Shown here: one piece after another, positions 1 through 5,308 of the stretch
Layout: every line of letters begins with the position of its first letter
How positions within the stretch are numbered: the first letter of the stretch is position 1
Source of the DNA: an uncultured Clostridia bacterium
GTDB lineage: Bacteria > Bacillota > Clostridia > Oscillospirales > Oscillospiraceae
Reading direction: 5' to 3'
Assembly: GCA_945487445.1 (NCBI GenBank)
Contig: CALYTU010000097.1
Coordinates: 1 to 5,311, forward strand
Length of the DNA stretch: 5,311 nt
Made by a program: the position numbers and the translations under genes
Notes under the pieces: model-generated
The model's database searches: none
What the model was told of the DNA's origin: nothing
The model's input: only the letters and a program-made list of their open reading frames with translations

Positions 1-9
1 ACTACTCAT
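1..9 (-). CDS. start of an unidentified gene running off the left edge
   Basis: An ATG on the minus strand at 9-7 is followed by two serine codons before the window ends. It is preceded by a purine-rich ribosome site (AAGGGGAG, 14-21) four bases upstream and by a good promoter at 62-90, which is why it is listed. Three codons cannot identify the product. It lies downstream of, and in the same direction as, the lactaldehyde reductase gene, but a hairpin and its own promoter separate the two, so it is probably a separate transcription unit. Confidence 0.35.
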
Positions 10-23
10 GGTGACTCCCCTTG

Positions 24-49
24 TTTGTGGTAATTCCTGTATTTGTGGT
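24..49. promoter_or_regulatory. direct repeat TTTGTGGT x2, possible operator
   Basis: TTTGTGGT occurs at 24-31 and again at 42-49, 18 bp apart, just downstream of the predicted start site of the promoter at 62-90. Paired identical octamers between promoter and ribosome site could be a regulator binding site. No regulator is visible, so this is only a candidate. Confidence 0.22.
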
Positions 50-61
50 TTGGCTATTCAC

Positions 62-90
62 ATTATGACAGGTAAATCCACGTTTTGCAA
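62..90 (-). promoter_or_regulatory. sigma-A type promoter with extended -10, for the gene leaving the left edge
   Basis: Read on the minus strand, TTGCAA (85-90) is followed after exactly 17 bp by CATAAT (62-67). A TG dinucleotide one base upstream of the -10 makes it an extended -10 promoter. Transcription would start near base 55, giving a leader of about 45 nt before the ATG at base 9. The match is by eye to the housekeeping consensus. Confidence 0.55.
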
Positions 91-215
91 GTCGGGAGTC
101 ACTTCATATTATCTACGGGAAATGGGAAACGCTTCTGCCCCGGGCTGATGCCTCCGGCAAATGCAAAGCTGACGAAAAACGATCACCAGAAAGGTTGTAT
201 CCGAGGATAGTATTA

Positions 216-245
216 CACCCGGCGGCCGGGTTCGGCCGCCGGGTG
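216..245 (-). terminator. hairpin terminator after the lactaldehyde reductase gene
   Basis: A perfect 12-bp GC-rich stem (216-227 with 234-245) closes a 6-nt loop, 29 nt beyond the TGA stop (274-276) of the minus-strand gene. The sequence after the stem on the minus strand is only moderately T-rich (TAATACTATCC). It is therefore either a weak intrinsic terminator or a hairpin that protects the 3' end. The stem is symmetric and could also act on transcripts from the other strand. Confidence 0.55.
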
Positions 246-273
246 CAGAGAATTTCAAACTGCCTTGCCGGAA

Positions 274-1422
274 TCACATCTGGCTCTTGTAGAGTTCTGC
301 GATCTCCTCGACGCTGGTATCTCTGGGGTTGCCCGGGCGGCAGGCGTCTGCGTAGGCGGACTCGGAGAGGAACTGGATGTCCTTTTCCTTCAGAATGCCG
401 TGGAGGTTGGCTGGGATGCCCACGTCGGCGGAGAGCTTCTTGACCGCGGCGATGGTGGCGTCGGCGGCCTCCTCGTCGGTCATTCGGTCAATGCCGGCAA
501 CATCCATGGCCTTGCCGATGGCGCGGTAGCGCTTGCCGGCCACGGGCTTGTTGTACGCAAGGCCGACGGGCAGCAGAATTGCGCAGGCGACGCCGTGGGG
601 TGTGTCATAGAGGGCGGACAGACCGTGGGCCATGGAGTGAACAATGCCGAGCCCAACATTGGAGAAGCCCATGCCGGCGATATACTGGCCCAGGGCCATG
701 CCCTCGCGGCCGTCGGGGTCGTTCTCGACCGCGGCCCGGAGGCTCTTGGCAATCAGACGAATGGCTTCCAGGTGGAACATGTCGGAAATTGGGCCGGCTC
801 CCCTGGTGATATAGCCCTCGATGGCGTGAGTTAAGGCGTCCATGCCGGTGGCGGCGGTGAGGCTCTTGGGCATGGTGGCCATCATGTCGGGATCGACCAC
901 GGCGATCTCGGGAATGTCGTTAGTGTCCACGCAGACGAACTTGCGCTTCTTTTCCACGTCGGTAATGACGTAGTTGATGGTGACCTCGGCGGCTGTGCCG
1001 GCTGTGGTGGGGACAGCAATGGTAAAGACCGCGTGCTTCTTGGTGGGGGCGACACCCTCCAGAGAGCGGACATCGGCGAACTCTGGGTTCTCGATGATAA
1101 TGCCGATGGCCTTGGCGGTGTCCATGGAGGAGCCGCCGCCGATGGCGATGATGCAATCAGCCTTGGCTTCCTGGAAGGCCTTGACGCCGTTCTGGACGTT
1201 CTCAATGGTGGGGTTGGGTTTGATGTCGGAGTAGACGCTGTAGGCAAAGCCGACGGCGTCCAGCAGGTCCGTAACCTTCTTGGTGACGCCGAACTTGATG
1301 AGGTCGGCGTCGGAGGTCACAAAAGCCTTCTTGTACCCGCGCTTCTGGAGCTCGGGAACGATGTTTTCGATGGCTCCGTGGCCGTGGTAGGAGATGGTGT
1401 TCAGGACAATGCGATCTGCCAT
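274..1422 (-). CDS. fucO: lactaldehyde reductase / iron-containing alcohol dehydrogenase (FucO type)
   Basis: A 382-residue cytoplasmic member of the group III iron-dependent alcohol dehydrogenases. The whole length resembles E. coli FucO as I remember it, including the stretches FADVRSLEG, PTTAGTAAEVTINYVITD and GMGFSNVGLG. FucO reduces L-lactaldehyde from fucose or rhamnose breakdown to 1,2-propanediol, regenerating NAD+. The N-terminal half carries the dinucleotide-binding GGGS motif (95-98), with Asp38 at the position that favours NADH over NADPH. The C-terminal half carries the metal ligands Asp195, His199, His262 and His276, matching FucO D196/H200/H263/H277 with a one-residue offset. 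The start is supported by AAGGAGG (1431-1437) eight bases upstream. Length is normal and nothing is missing. No fucose isomerase, kinase or aldolase lies beside it, so the physiological substrate is inferred; it could serve as a general short-chain aldehyde or diol dehydrogenase. Confidence 0.93.
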   Translation of the reverse strand: MADRIVLNTISYHGHGAIENIVPELQKRGYKKAFVTSDADLIKFGVTKKVTDLLDAVGFAYSVYSDIKPNPTIENVQNGVKAFQEAKADCIIAIGGGSSMDTAKAIGIIIENPEFADVRSLEGVAPTKKHAVFTIAVPTTAGTAAEVTINYVITDVEKKRKFVCVDTNDIPEIAVVDPDMMATMPKSLTAATGMDALTHAIEGYITRGAGPISDMFHLEAIRLIAKSLRAAVENDPDGREGMALGQYIAGMGFSNVGLGIVHSMAHGLSALYDTPHGVACAILLPVGLAYNKPVAGKRYRAIGKAMDVAGIDRMTDEEAADATIAAVKKLSADVGIPANLHGILKEKDIQFLSESAYADACRPGNPRDTSVEEIAELYKSQM

Positions 1423-1456
1423 GTGAGATTCCTCCTTGTTTCATATTGGTAATTTC

Positions 1457-1485
1457 AGTATACCACAGATTTACGGAAATGTCTG
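1457..1485 (-). promoter_or_regulatory. promoter of the lactaldehyde reductase gene
   Basis: On the minus strand, TATACT (1457-1462) is preceded by TG plus one base, an extended -10. At a 17-bp spacing sits CAGACA (1480-1485), a partial -35 match. The start would be near 1450, giving a short leader of under 30 nt that holds the AAGGAGG ribosome site at 1431-1437. Confidence 0.65.
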
Positions 1486-1501
1486 TAAATTTACTGTAAA
1501 T
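1469..1501. promoter_or_regulatory. palindromic operator-like array over the lactaldehyde reductase promoter
   Basis: A perfect 13-bp palindrome, ATTTACTGTAAAT, lies at 1489-1501. The same half-sites recur beside it: ATTTAC at 1469-1474 and GTAAAT at 1485-1490, forming a second inverted pair with a 10-bp gap. The octamer CTGTAAAT is repeated at an 11-bp step (1483 and 1494), about one helical turn. The array covers the -35 box and the spacer, a position typical for a repressor or an activator touching RNA polymerase. The regulator is not in the window. Confidence 0.45.
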
Positions 1502-1570
1502 AACTGCGCCGGCAGATCAGGCGAAGCTCCGAATCATCCACCGCGCATGGACCACGGCCTCCGGCGAGCC

Positions 1571-1600
1571 GATTATCATAATCGTCATTTCTGACATAAT
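1571..1600 (+). promoter_or_regulatory. weak promoter with palindrome ahead of the DUF6512 remnant
   Basis: GATTATCATAATC (1571-1583) is a perfect 13-bp palindrome. TTATCA within it (1573-1578), together with CATAAT (1595-1600) at a 16-bp spacing, forms a plausible but imperfect promoter pointing toward the small gene at 1663. The rest of the gap between the two genes (1502-1570) shows nothing I can identify. Confidence 0.3.
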
Positions 1601-1662
1601 AAATAGATATAGTTTCCGGCACGCCGCATATGGTATCAAAAAAACATCTTGGAGGAGAAACC

Positions 1663-1862
1663 ATGAAAAAATCTGTGAATTTTTGGCAAACGATCGGTTT
1701 TGTCTTTACGATGTTTACGGGAACACTTTTGCATTTCATGTATGAGTGGCTGGGAACCCCTGTGTGGATCACGCCTTTCGCCAGTGTGAACGAATCAACG
1801 TGGGAGCATATGAAACTACTGTTTTGACCAATGTTCATTTTTGCGGTTATTCAAAGTTGTTT
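1663..1862 (+). pseudogene. truncated DUF6512-like membrane protein gene
   Basis: The reading frame starts at an ATG with GGAGGAG (1651-1657) in the correct place and encodes 54 residues before a TGA (1825-1827). The protein has an N-terminal hydrophobic segment (about 9-25), a GTLLHFMYEW stretch and the VNESTWEHMKLLF motif (42-54). That motif is what I recognise from DUF6512, a clostridial multi-span membrane family of unknown function that is normally a few times longer. After the TGA the same frame continues with PMFIFAVIQSCF, hydrophobic and as expected for the next membrane segment, until the palindromic element begins at 1863. Beyond the element no continuation is found. The gene thus appears dead, through a nonsense change plus an insertion and loss of its 3' part. 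A ribosome site and start intact enough to make a short peptide remain. Confidence 0.72.
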
Positions 1863-1934
1863 CGTATCTGTTCAGTATCCTGTCATTTCGAGGCGATTCA
1901 TCGCCGAGAAATGACAGGATACTGAACAGATACG
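1863..1934. mobile_element. 72-bp palindromic MITE-like element, copy 1
   Basis: The element is two 35-bp arms (1863-1897 and 1900-1934) around a TC centre, complementary except for two adjacent positions. The outer 22 bp (1863-1884 with 1913-1934) pair perfectly. The inner part is ATTTC-GA-GGCGAT-TC-ATCGCC-GA-GAAAT, where the two facing GA dinucleotides are the only mismatches. It encodes nothing and sits directly at the break of the DUF6512 remnant. Its first 50 bases recur exactly at 5259-5308. The size, the symmetry and the second copy fit a miniature inverted-repeat element or a REP/BIME-like repeat mobilised in trans. I see no clear target duplication (left flank GTTGTTT, right flank CTGACGA). 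Confidence 0.65.
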
Positions 1935-1973
1935 CTGACGAAAACTAATCACCGGGATCGGGTTTTTGTGATT

Positions 1974-1993
1974 CGGCCGGAACCTTCCGGCCG
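1974..1993. terminator. GC-rich hairpin between the broken gene and the operon
   Basis: CGGCCGG (1974-1980) pairs perfectly with CCGGCCG (1987-1993) around AACCTT, whose outer bases can extend the stem. No T-run follows on either strand, so as an intrinsic terminator it is incomplete. It could end transcripts coming from the DUF6512 remnant or structure the leader of the downstream operon. Confidence 0.3.
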
Positions 1994-2010
1994 TGTCCGG
2001 CGTCTAATAA

Positions 2011-2056
2011 GAATAGGGAATCACTTTCCCATAACAGAGAATAGGGGGAATACCCA
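2011..2056 (+). promoter_or_regulatory. leader and ribosome site of the transglutaminase operon
   Basis: The ribosome site is AGGGGG (2043-2048), eight bases before the ATG. GAATAGGG occurs twice (2011-2018 and 2039-2046). TTCCC (2026-2030) can pair with GGGAA at 2016-2020 or with GGGAA at 2046-2050, which overlaps the ribosome site. GGG (2046-2048) could also pair with CCC (2053-2055). The leader could thus switch between an open and a closed ribosome site. No convincing promoter is visible for this operon; TAATAA at 2005-2010 is the best -10 candidate but lacks a -35. Confidence 0.3.
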
Positions 2057-3238
2057 ATGAGCAAATCTGCTAAAATTGCCGTTTTTCTGCTGTCGTTTCT
2101 GATGATTCTCTGCCTGGGCGCGGAACTGGCAGTGGGCTGGTTCGCCTATCAACGGCTCAACGAGACCGGCGGCACACTGGACGGTCTGCGGACGGACAAC
2201 AGCTCCCTGCGCGAGGAGCTGGGTGACCTGCGGGAAGAGTTGGCAGGCCTTCAAAAGATCCTGAACGGGAAAACCAATGATCCCGCGCAGGAGGACGACG
2301 TCACCATCGCGGGAGAGTATGTGATCCGCTCCACCCTCCCCATCTCTGACGCCTACCGTTCCGGCGACCGCTCCGCCCTGGACGACAAGCAAAAGGAAAC
2401 GCTGGATATGGCTGCGGCCATTCTTGAGCAGATCATCTCCCCGGAGATGGACGATTATGAGAAGGAGCAGGCCGTCTACGTCTGGATGACCGAGAATCTG
2501 GCTCAGGACGAAGGCTTGCTGCCCGTCATCCCCCGGACCCAGGCTGACTGCGACAATCCCTACGGTGTTTTGAAATTCCACAATGCGGTTTGCGTGGGCT
2601 ATGCCACCACCTTCCGGATGTTCATGCAGATGCTGGACATTCCCTGTATGGTGGTACACAACTCTGAATGCTATCATTCCTGGGACCTGGTCCAGCTAAA
2701 CGGCGGCTGGTATCACACCGACATCTATTCGGACGCCGGTGATTCCAATTTCACGCATTTTAATCTGACCGATCTGATGCAGGGCTCCAACCAGAGCTGG
2801 AACACCGAATTCTTCCCGGCCGCGTCCAGTTATGAATACTGCTATGCCGCGCGTGCTTCCGTCGAGGAGAAGGATATGTTCCGCGTCCCCGCCCTTGTCC
2901 GCAAGGCCCTCGACGACCGGGAGGAGCTGCTTTCCCTGCGGTTCGGCAGCTCTATGGACGAGACCCGCGCACGTGTCGTCCAACGGATGCTGAACGATAT
3001 TCAGAATCGCCTGGATTACAGCGAATACAGCGGCGACCTGTACATGGACTGGAACTGGATGCCCCTGGACGAGGGCTGGCTGCTGACTGTGAATCTGAAC
3101 TGGTATGACGATTCCGATGACGAGGACGAGGATATTTCCGAGGAGTACATGGAAAAAGCGGATGAAGCGGTCAACGACGCCTTCGGTGATATTGAGGAAG
3201 ACTACGATTACGACGAATATGAGGATAACGCCTACTGA
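2057..3238 (+). CDS. membrane-anchored transglutaminase-like protein
   Basis: A 393-residue protein, probably anchored by one N-terminal membrane segment (about 7-30) with the rest outside the cell. A short charged heptad-like stretch (about 40-70, LREELGDLREELAGL) suggests a coiled coil. The transglutaminase-like core follows (about 115-230), with the papain-like triad in the usual order: Cys179 in AVCVGYA, His207 in CYHSWDLV and Asp222 in YHTDIYSD. Bacterial proteins of this fold act as cysteine proteases, amidases or cross-linkers, so the reaction cannot be fixed from sequence. The C-terminal region (about 270-393) is not a domain I recognise and ends in a strongly acidic, tyrosine-rich tail. 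The start is chosen because it directly precedes the membrane segment and follows a GGGGGA site. It is the first gene of a three-gene operon: the next ribosome site overlaps its stop codon, with a 10-nt gap to the next ATG. Confidence 0.85.
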   Translation: MSKSAKIAVFLLSFLMILCLGAELAVGWFAYQRLNETGGTLDGLRTDNSSLREELGDLREELAGLQKILNGKTNDPAQEDDVTIAGEYVIRSTLPISDAYRSGDRSALDDKQKETLDMAAAILEQIISPEMDDYEKEQAVYVWMTENLAQDEGLLPVIPRTQADCDNPYGVLKFHNAVCVGYATTFRMFMQMLDIPCMVVHNSECYHSWDLVQLNGGWYHTDIYSDAGDSNFTHFNLTDLMQGSNQSWNTEFFPAASSYEYCYAARASVEEKDMFRVPALVRKALDDREELLSLRFGSSMDETRARVVQRMLNDIQNRLDYSEYSGDLYMDWNWMPLDEGWLLTVNLNWYDDSDDEDEDISEEYMEKADEAVNDAFGDIEEDYDYDEYEDNAY

Positions 3239-3248
3239 GGAGGAGAAC

Positions 3249-3740
3249 ATGAAACGGATTATTTGCGTGCTTGTGATTGCGGCCCTGCTGCTGGCGGGCT
3301 GCGCCGCCCCGGCTCAGCCGGAGGAGGCAAAACCCATGGTCAGCATGTACGATTTGCGTGTGGCCATGACAGACAAGGCGCCCTCTCTTCCTGAGATGAA
3401 CGCCGTAAGCAACAGCGACGAAAACGCAGCGGAGCTCTTCGGCTATCTTTCCGACCTGGATTATGAGAAGGTGGAGGGCTATTTCCTGTCCTACGCCGCC
3501 GCGGGCGAGGCCTACGAAATCGCCGTAGTCTGCCTGAAGGACGCGGCGGACGTCCCATCGCTCGAGGATAGTCTGAAAGCCCATGTGGACGGGCGGGTGA
3601 ATCTCTACAAAAACTATGCGCCAGAGCGGGTTCAGCAGGCCCAGGCGGCGCGGATCGTGTCCGAAGGCCGCTACACCGCGCTGATCATGTGCGACGGGCA
3701 GGATGCAGTGCAGGCAGCCTTTGAGGCCGGGGTCCGATGA
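3249..3740 (+). CDS. DUF4358 family lipoprotein
   Basis: A 163-residue predicted lipoprotein. The N-terminus is a classic type II signal peptide, MKRIICVLVIAALLLAGC, with lipobox LAGC and lipidated Cys18, so the mature protein sits on the outer face of the membrane. The rest fits DUF4358, a family of unknown function common in clostridia: a YDLRVAM/LPEM start, a central segment with YEIAVVCLKDAADV (about 96-109), an AHVDGRVNLYKNYAPERVQQAQAARIV-like helix-strand stretch and an ending on a predicted strand, TALIMCDG, then a helix. The start at 3249 is preferred because AGGAGG (3238-3243) precedes it by five bases and it yields the signal peptide; longer in-frame starts further upstream lie inside the previous gene. 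Its stop overlaps the next start (ATGA), so translation of the two is probably coupled. DUF4358 genes are often found beside DHHW and MBOAT genes, as half seen here. The family match is from memory of its pattern. Confidence 0.82.
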   Translation: MKRIICVLVIAALLLAGCAAPAQPEEAKPMVSMYDLRVAMTDKAPSLPEMNAVSNSDENAAELFGYLSDLDYEKVEGYFLSYAAAGEAYEIAVVCLKDAADVPSLEDSLKAHVDGRVNLYKNYAPERVQQAQAARIVSEGRYTALIMCDGQDAVQAAFEAGVR

Positions 3741-4831
3741 GACGCGAGCGGCTGCTGCCCCTGCTCTTCGTCCTGCTGCTGGCTGCGCCCCTGCCGTTCC
3801 TGCTTTTTTCTCCGGACCGGAGCTTTTCCGAAAATGAGAACCGCTGCCTGACCCAGGCGCCCGCGCTTCGGGCGAAAGATTTTCTGGGGGGAAGCCTGCA
3901 AGAGGAGCTGGAACTGTGGCTTGCCGATCAGTTTCCGGGCCGGGATGGCTGGATGGCCGGTGTGACCGTGCTGGACAAGGCCCTGGGCCAGCGGGAGATC
4001 GGCGGCGCCTGGTTGGGAGAGGACGGCTACTATCTGGAGGTCCACAGGCCCGAGGACTTTGACTGGACGAAATATCGCCGGAACCTGGGCTATCTGGCCC
4101 AGTTGGAGCAGGAAGCCGACGTCCCCGCCACAGCCCTGCTGATTCCCTGCGGAGCGGCGGTCCTGCCGGAAAAGCTGCCCGTCGGCGCGGAGGTCTACGA
4201 TGCGTCCGAAGCGCTCCGGGCCGCCCATGCGGTCCTGCCCGGGGCGGTGATTCCGGATCTGACGGCTGTACTGCGGGCGGAGCCCAGGGAGCAGGTCTTC
4301 TACCGCACGGACCATCACTGGACCGCCGCCGGCGCGCTGCGGGCTTACCGCGCCCTGCCCATGCCCTTTGGCACGGGCGCTGGGACGATTGTCCCCTTCT
4401 GCGAGGACTTCTACGGCACCACCTGGTCCAGAACTCTGGACCCGGCCGCAAGCCCCGACACCGTTTCCCTGTTCCCTGTGAGCAAATCCGTGACTGCGGA
4501 AGCCGACGGGAACCCCATTGCGGTCTATGACGAAGCGGCGGCGGACCGGAAGGACAAATACACGGTGTACCTGGGCGGCAATCACGGACTGGTGCGGCTT
4601 CGCGGCGGCTGCCGGAACGGGAAGACACTGCTGGTTTTGAAGGACTCCTTCGCGAACTGCCTTGCGCCTCTGCTGACGGCAGACTATGAAACGGTGCTGC
4701 TGGTCGATCTACGTTACTACGCCGGGAATGTGCGAAAGCTGGTGCAGGAGGAAAGGCCGGACGCCCTGCTGTTCGTCTATGAAATGAGCGGCCTGGCCAG
4801 CGGCGACGACTTTGTAAAGCTCCTGCTTTGA
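3737..4831 (+). CDS. DHHW family protein (AlgJ/AlgX-like, SGNH-type surface O-acetylation protein)
   Basis: A 364-residue protein with an N-terminal signal anchor (about 5-24), so it acts outside the membrane. The SENENRCLTQAP stretch (31-42), the DQFPGRD segment (64-70) and YRTDHHWT (189-196) are hallmarks of the DHHW family. Asp192 and His194 match the DxH pair of AlgJ/AlgX, and Ser304 in LKDSFAN is the likely nucleophile. GGNHG (280-284) supplies the conserved Gly/Asn stretch. AlgJ/AlgX-type proteins move or receive acetyl groups that an MBOAT protein brings across the membrane, and place them on extracellular polysaccharide; a similar role on a surface glycan is inferred here. The family's usual MBOAT partner is not in the window. 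The start overlaps the lipoprotein stop by 4 bp (ATGA). The gene is intact, the last of the operon, and is followed by repeats rather than another gene. Confidence 0.87.
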   Translation: MRRERLLPLLFVLLLAAPLPFLLFSPDRSFSENENRCLTQAPALRAKDFLGGSLQEELELWLADQFPGRDGWMAGVTVLDKALGQREIGGAWLGEDGYYLEVHRPEDFDWTKYRRNLGYLAQLEQEADVPATALLIPCGAAVLPEKLPVGAEVYDASEALRAAHAVLPGAVIPDLTAVLRAEPREQVFYRTDHHWTAAGALRAYRALPMPFGTGAGTIVPFCEDFYGTTWSRTLDPAASPDTVSLFPVSKSVTAEADGNPIAVYDEAAADRKDKYTVYLGGNHGLVRLRGGCRNGKTLLVLKDSFANCLAPLLTADYETVLLVDLRYYAGNVRKLVQEERPDALLFVYEMSGLASGDDFVKLLL

Positions 4832-4875
4832 TGAAAGGAAACAGTTCAGCCAGCGCGCACGGGCAGCGGCCGCAC

Positions 4876-5258
4876 GCTCCTGCCTGTAGCGCGGGCAATC
4901 TGCCCGCCGTTCCCTGTCTTGACGAGTGACCAGTCACCAGTCACCAAAGGGCGGAGGGCGCGGATTCTTCGCTGCGCTCAGAATGACCCGCCAGCGGGGG
5001 CGGTCACCAGCCGCGCGCTCCTGCCTGTAGCGCGGGCAATCTGCCCGCCGTTCCCCGTCTTGACGAGTGACCAGTGACCAGAGGGTGGAGGGCGCAGATT
5101 CTTCGCTGCGCTCAGAATGACCCGCCAGCAGGGGCGGTCACCGGCCACGCGCTCCTGCCTGTAGCGCGGGCAATCTGCCCGCCGTTCCCCGTCTTGACGA
5201 GTGACCAGTGATCAGTCACCAGTCACCAGGGGGCGGGGATCGCGAATTCTTCGCTGCG
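4876..5258. repeat. three tandem units of a 134-141 bp repeat, third unit interrupted
   Basis: Three units start at 4876, 5017 and 5151 with GCTCCTGCCTGTAGCGCGGG. Each contains in order a hairpin (GCGGGCA-atc-TGCCCGC), the stretch GTTCCC(C/T)GTCTTGACGA, a run of 7-bp microrepeats CCAGT(C/G)A, a GC-rich stretch and a near-palindromic block ATTCTTCGCTGCGC...AGAATGAC. The first two units continue into a CCGCC...GGCGG hairpin with GTCACC. The third stops at 5258 inside the ATTCTTCGCTGCGC block, where the palindromic element begins. Bases 4850-4875 look like a degraded end of a further unit. No credible gene lies in 4832-5311: frames open on the minus strand are by-products of GC-rich sequence. 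Confidence 0.85.
4891..4907. terminator. first repeat hairpin, possible end of the operon
   Basis: GCGGGCA (4891-4897) pairs with TGCCCGC (4901-4907) around a 3-nt loop, 60 nt after the DHHW stop. The same hairpin recurs at 5032-5048 and 5166-5182. Only CGTTCC follows, so there is no proper T-run. The three hairpins in series might still end or stabilise the operon transcript, and no better terminator is seen downstream of the operon. Confidence 0.3.
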
Positions 5259-5308
5259 CGTATCTGTTCAGTATCCTGTCATTTCGAGGCGATTCATCGC
5301 CGAGAAAT
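5259..5308. mobile_element. palindromic MITE-like element, copy 2 (right arm differs or missing)
   Basis: Fifty bases are identical to 1863-1912: the complete left outer arm plus the whole inner hairpin. At 5309 the match stops (CCG instead of GAC), exactly at the outer end of the inner stem, so the right outer arm is absent or different. The window ends two bases later. The element interrupts the third tandem unit within the ATTCTTCGCTGCGC block. Confidence 0.7.

Noticed and set aside
265..834. Plus-strand open frames opposite the lactaldehyde reductase gene
   Set aside because: They are Gly/Val/Ala-rich antisense frames without a ribosome site; the minus strand encodes a complete, motif-rich enzyme.
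1825..1827. TGA in the DUF6512 remnant as a selenocysteine or read-through codon
   Set aside because: The only hairpin downstream is the mobile palindrome, which also cuts the frame soon after. The fucO-type, transglutaminase, lipoprotein and DHHW genes all use TGA as a normal stop, and the family is not a known selenoprotein.
1491..1838. Minus-strand open frame of about 115 codons opposite the DUF6512 remnant
   Set aside because: It has no ribosome site or family resemblance, starts inside the broken gene and runs into the promoter region of the lactaldehyde reductase gene.
2021..3250. Open frames on the minus strand opposite the transglutaminase gene
   Set aside because: They have no ribosome site or recognisable motif, while the plus strand has the catalytic triad in order and the membrane anchor.
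3171..4937. A long open reading frame on the minus strand across the lipoprotein and DHHW genes
   Set aside because: It is very rich in Arg, Pro, Ala and Ser, lacks any family pattern, and lies opposite two genes with clear motifs, signal peptides and ribosome sites. It is a by-product of GC-rich codon use.
4876..5258. CRISPR array
   Set aside because: The whole 134-141 bp unit is repeated; there are no short identical repeats separated by unique spacers of constant length, and no cas genes.
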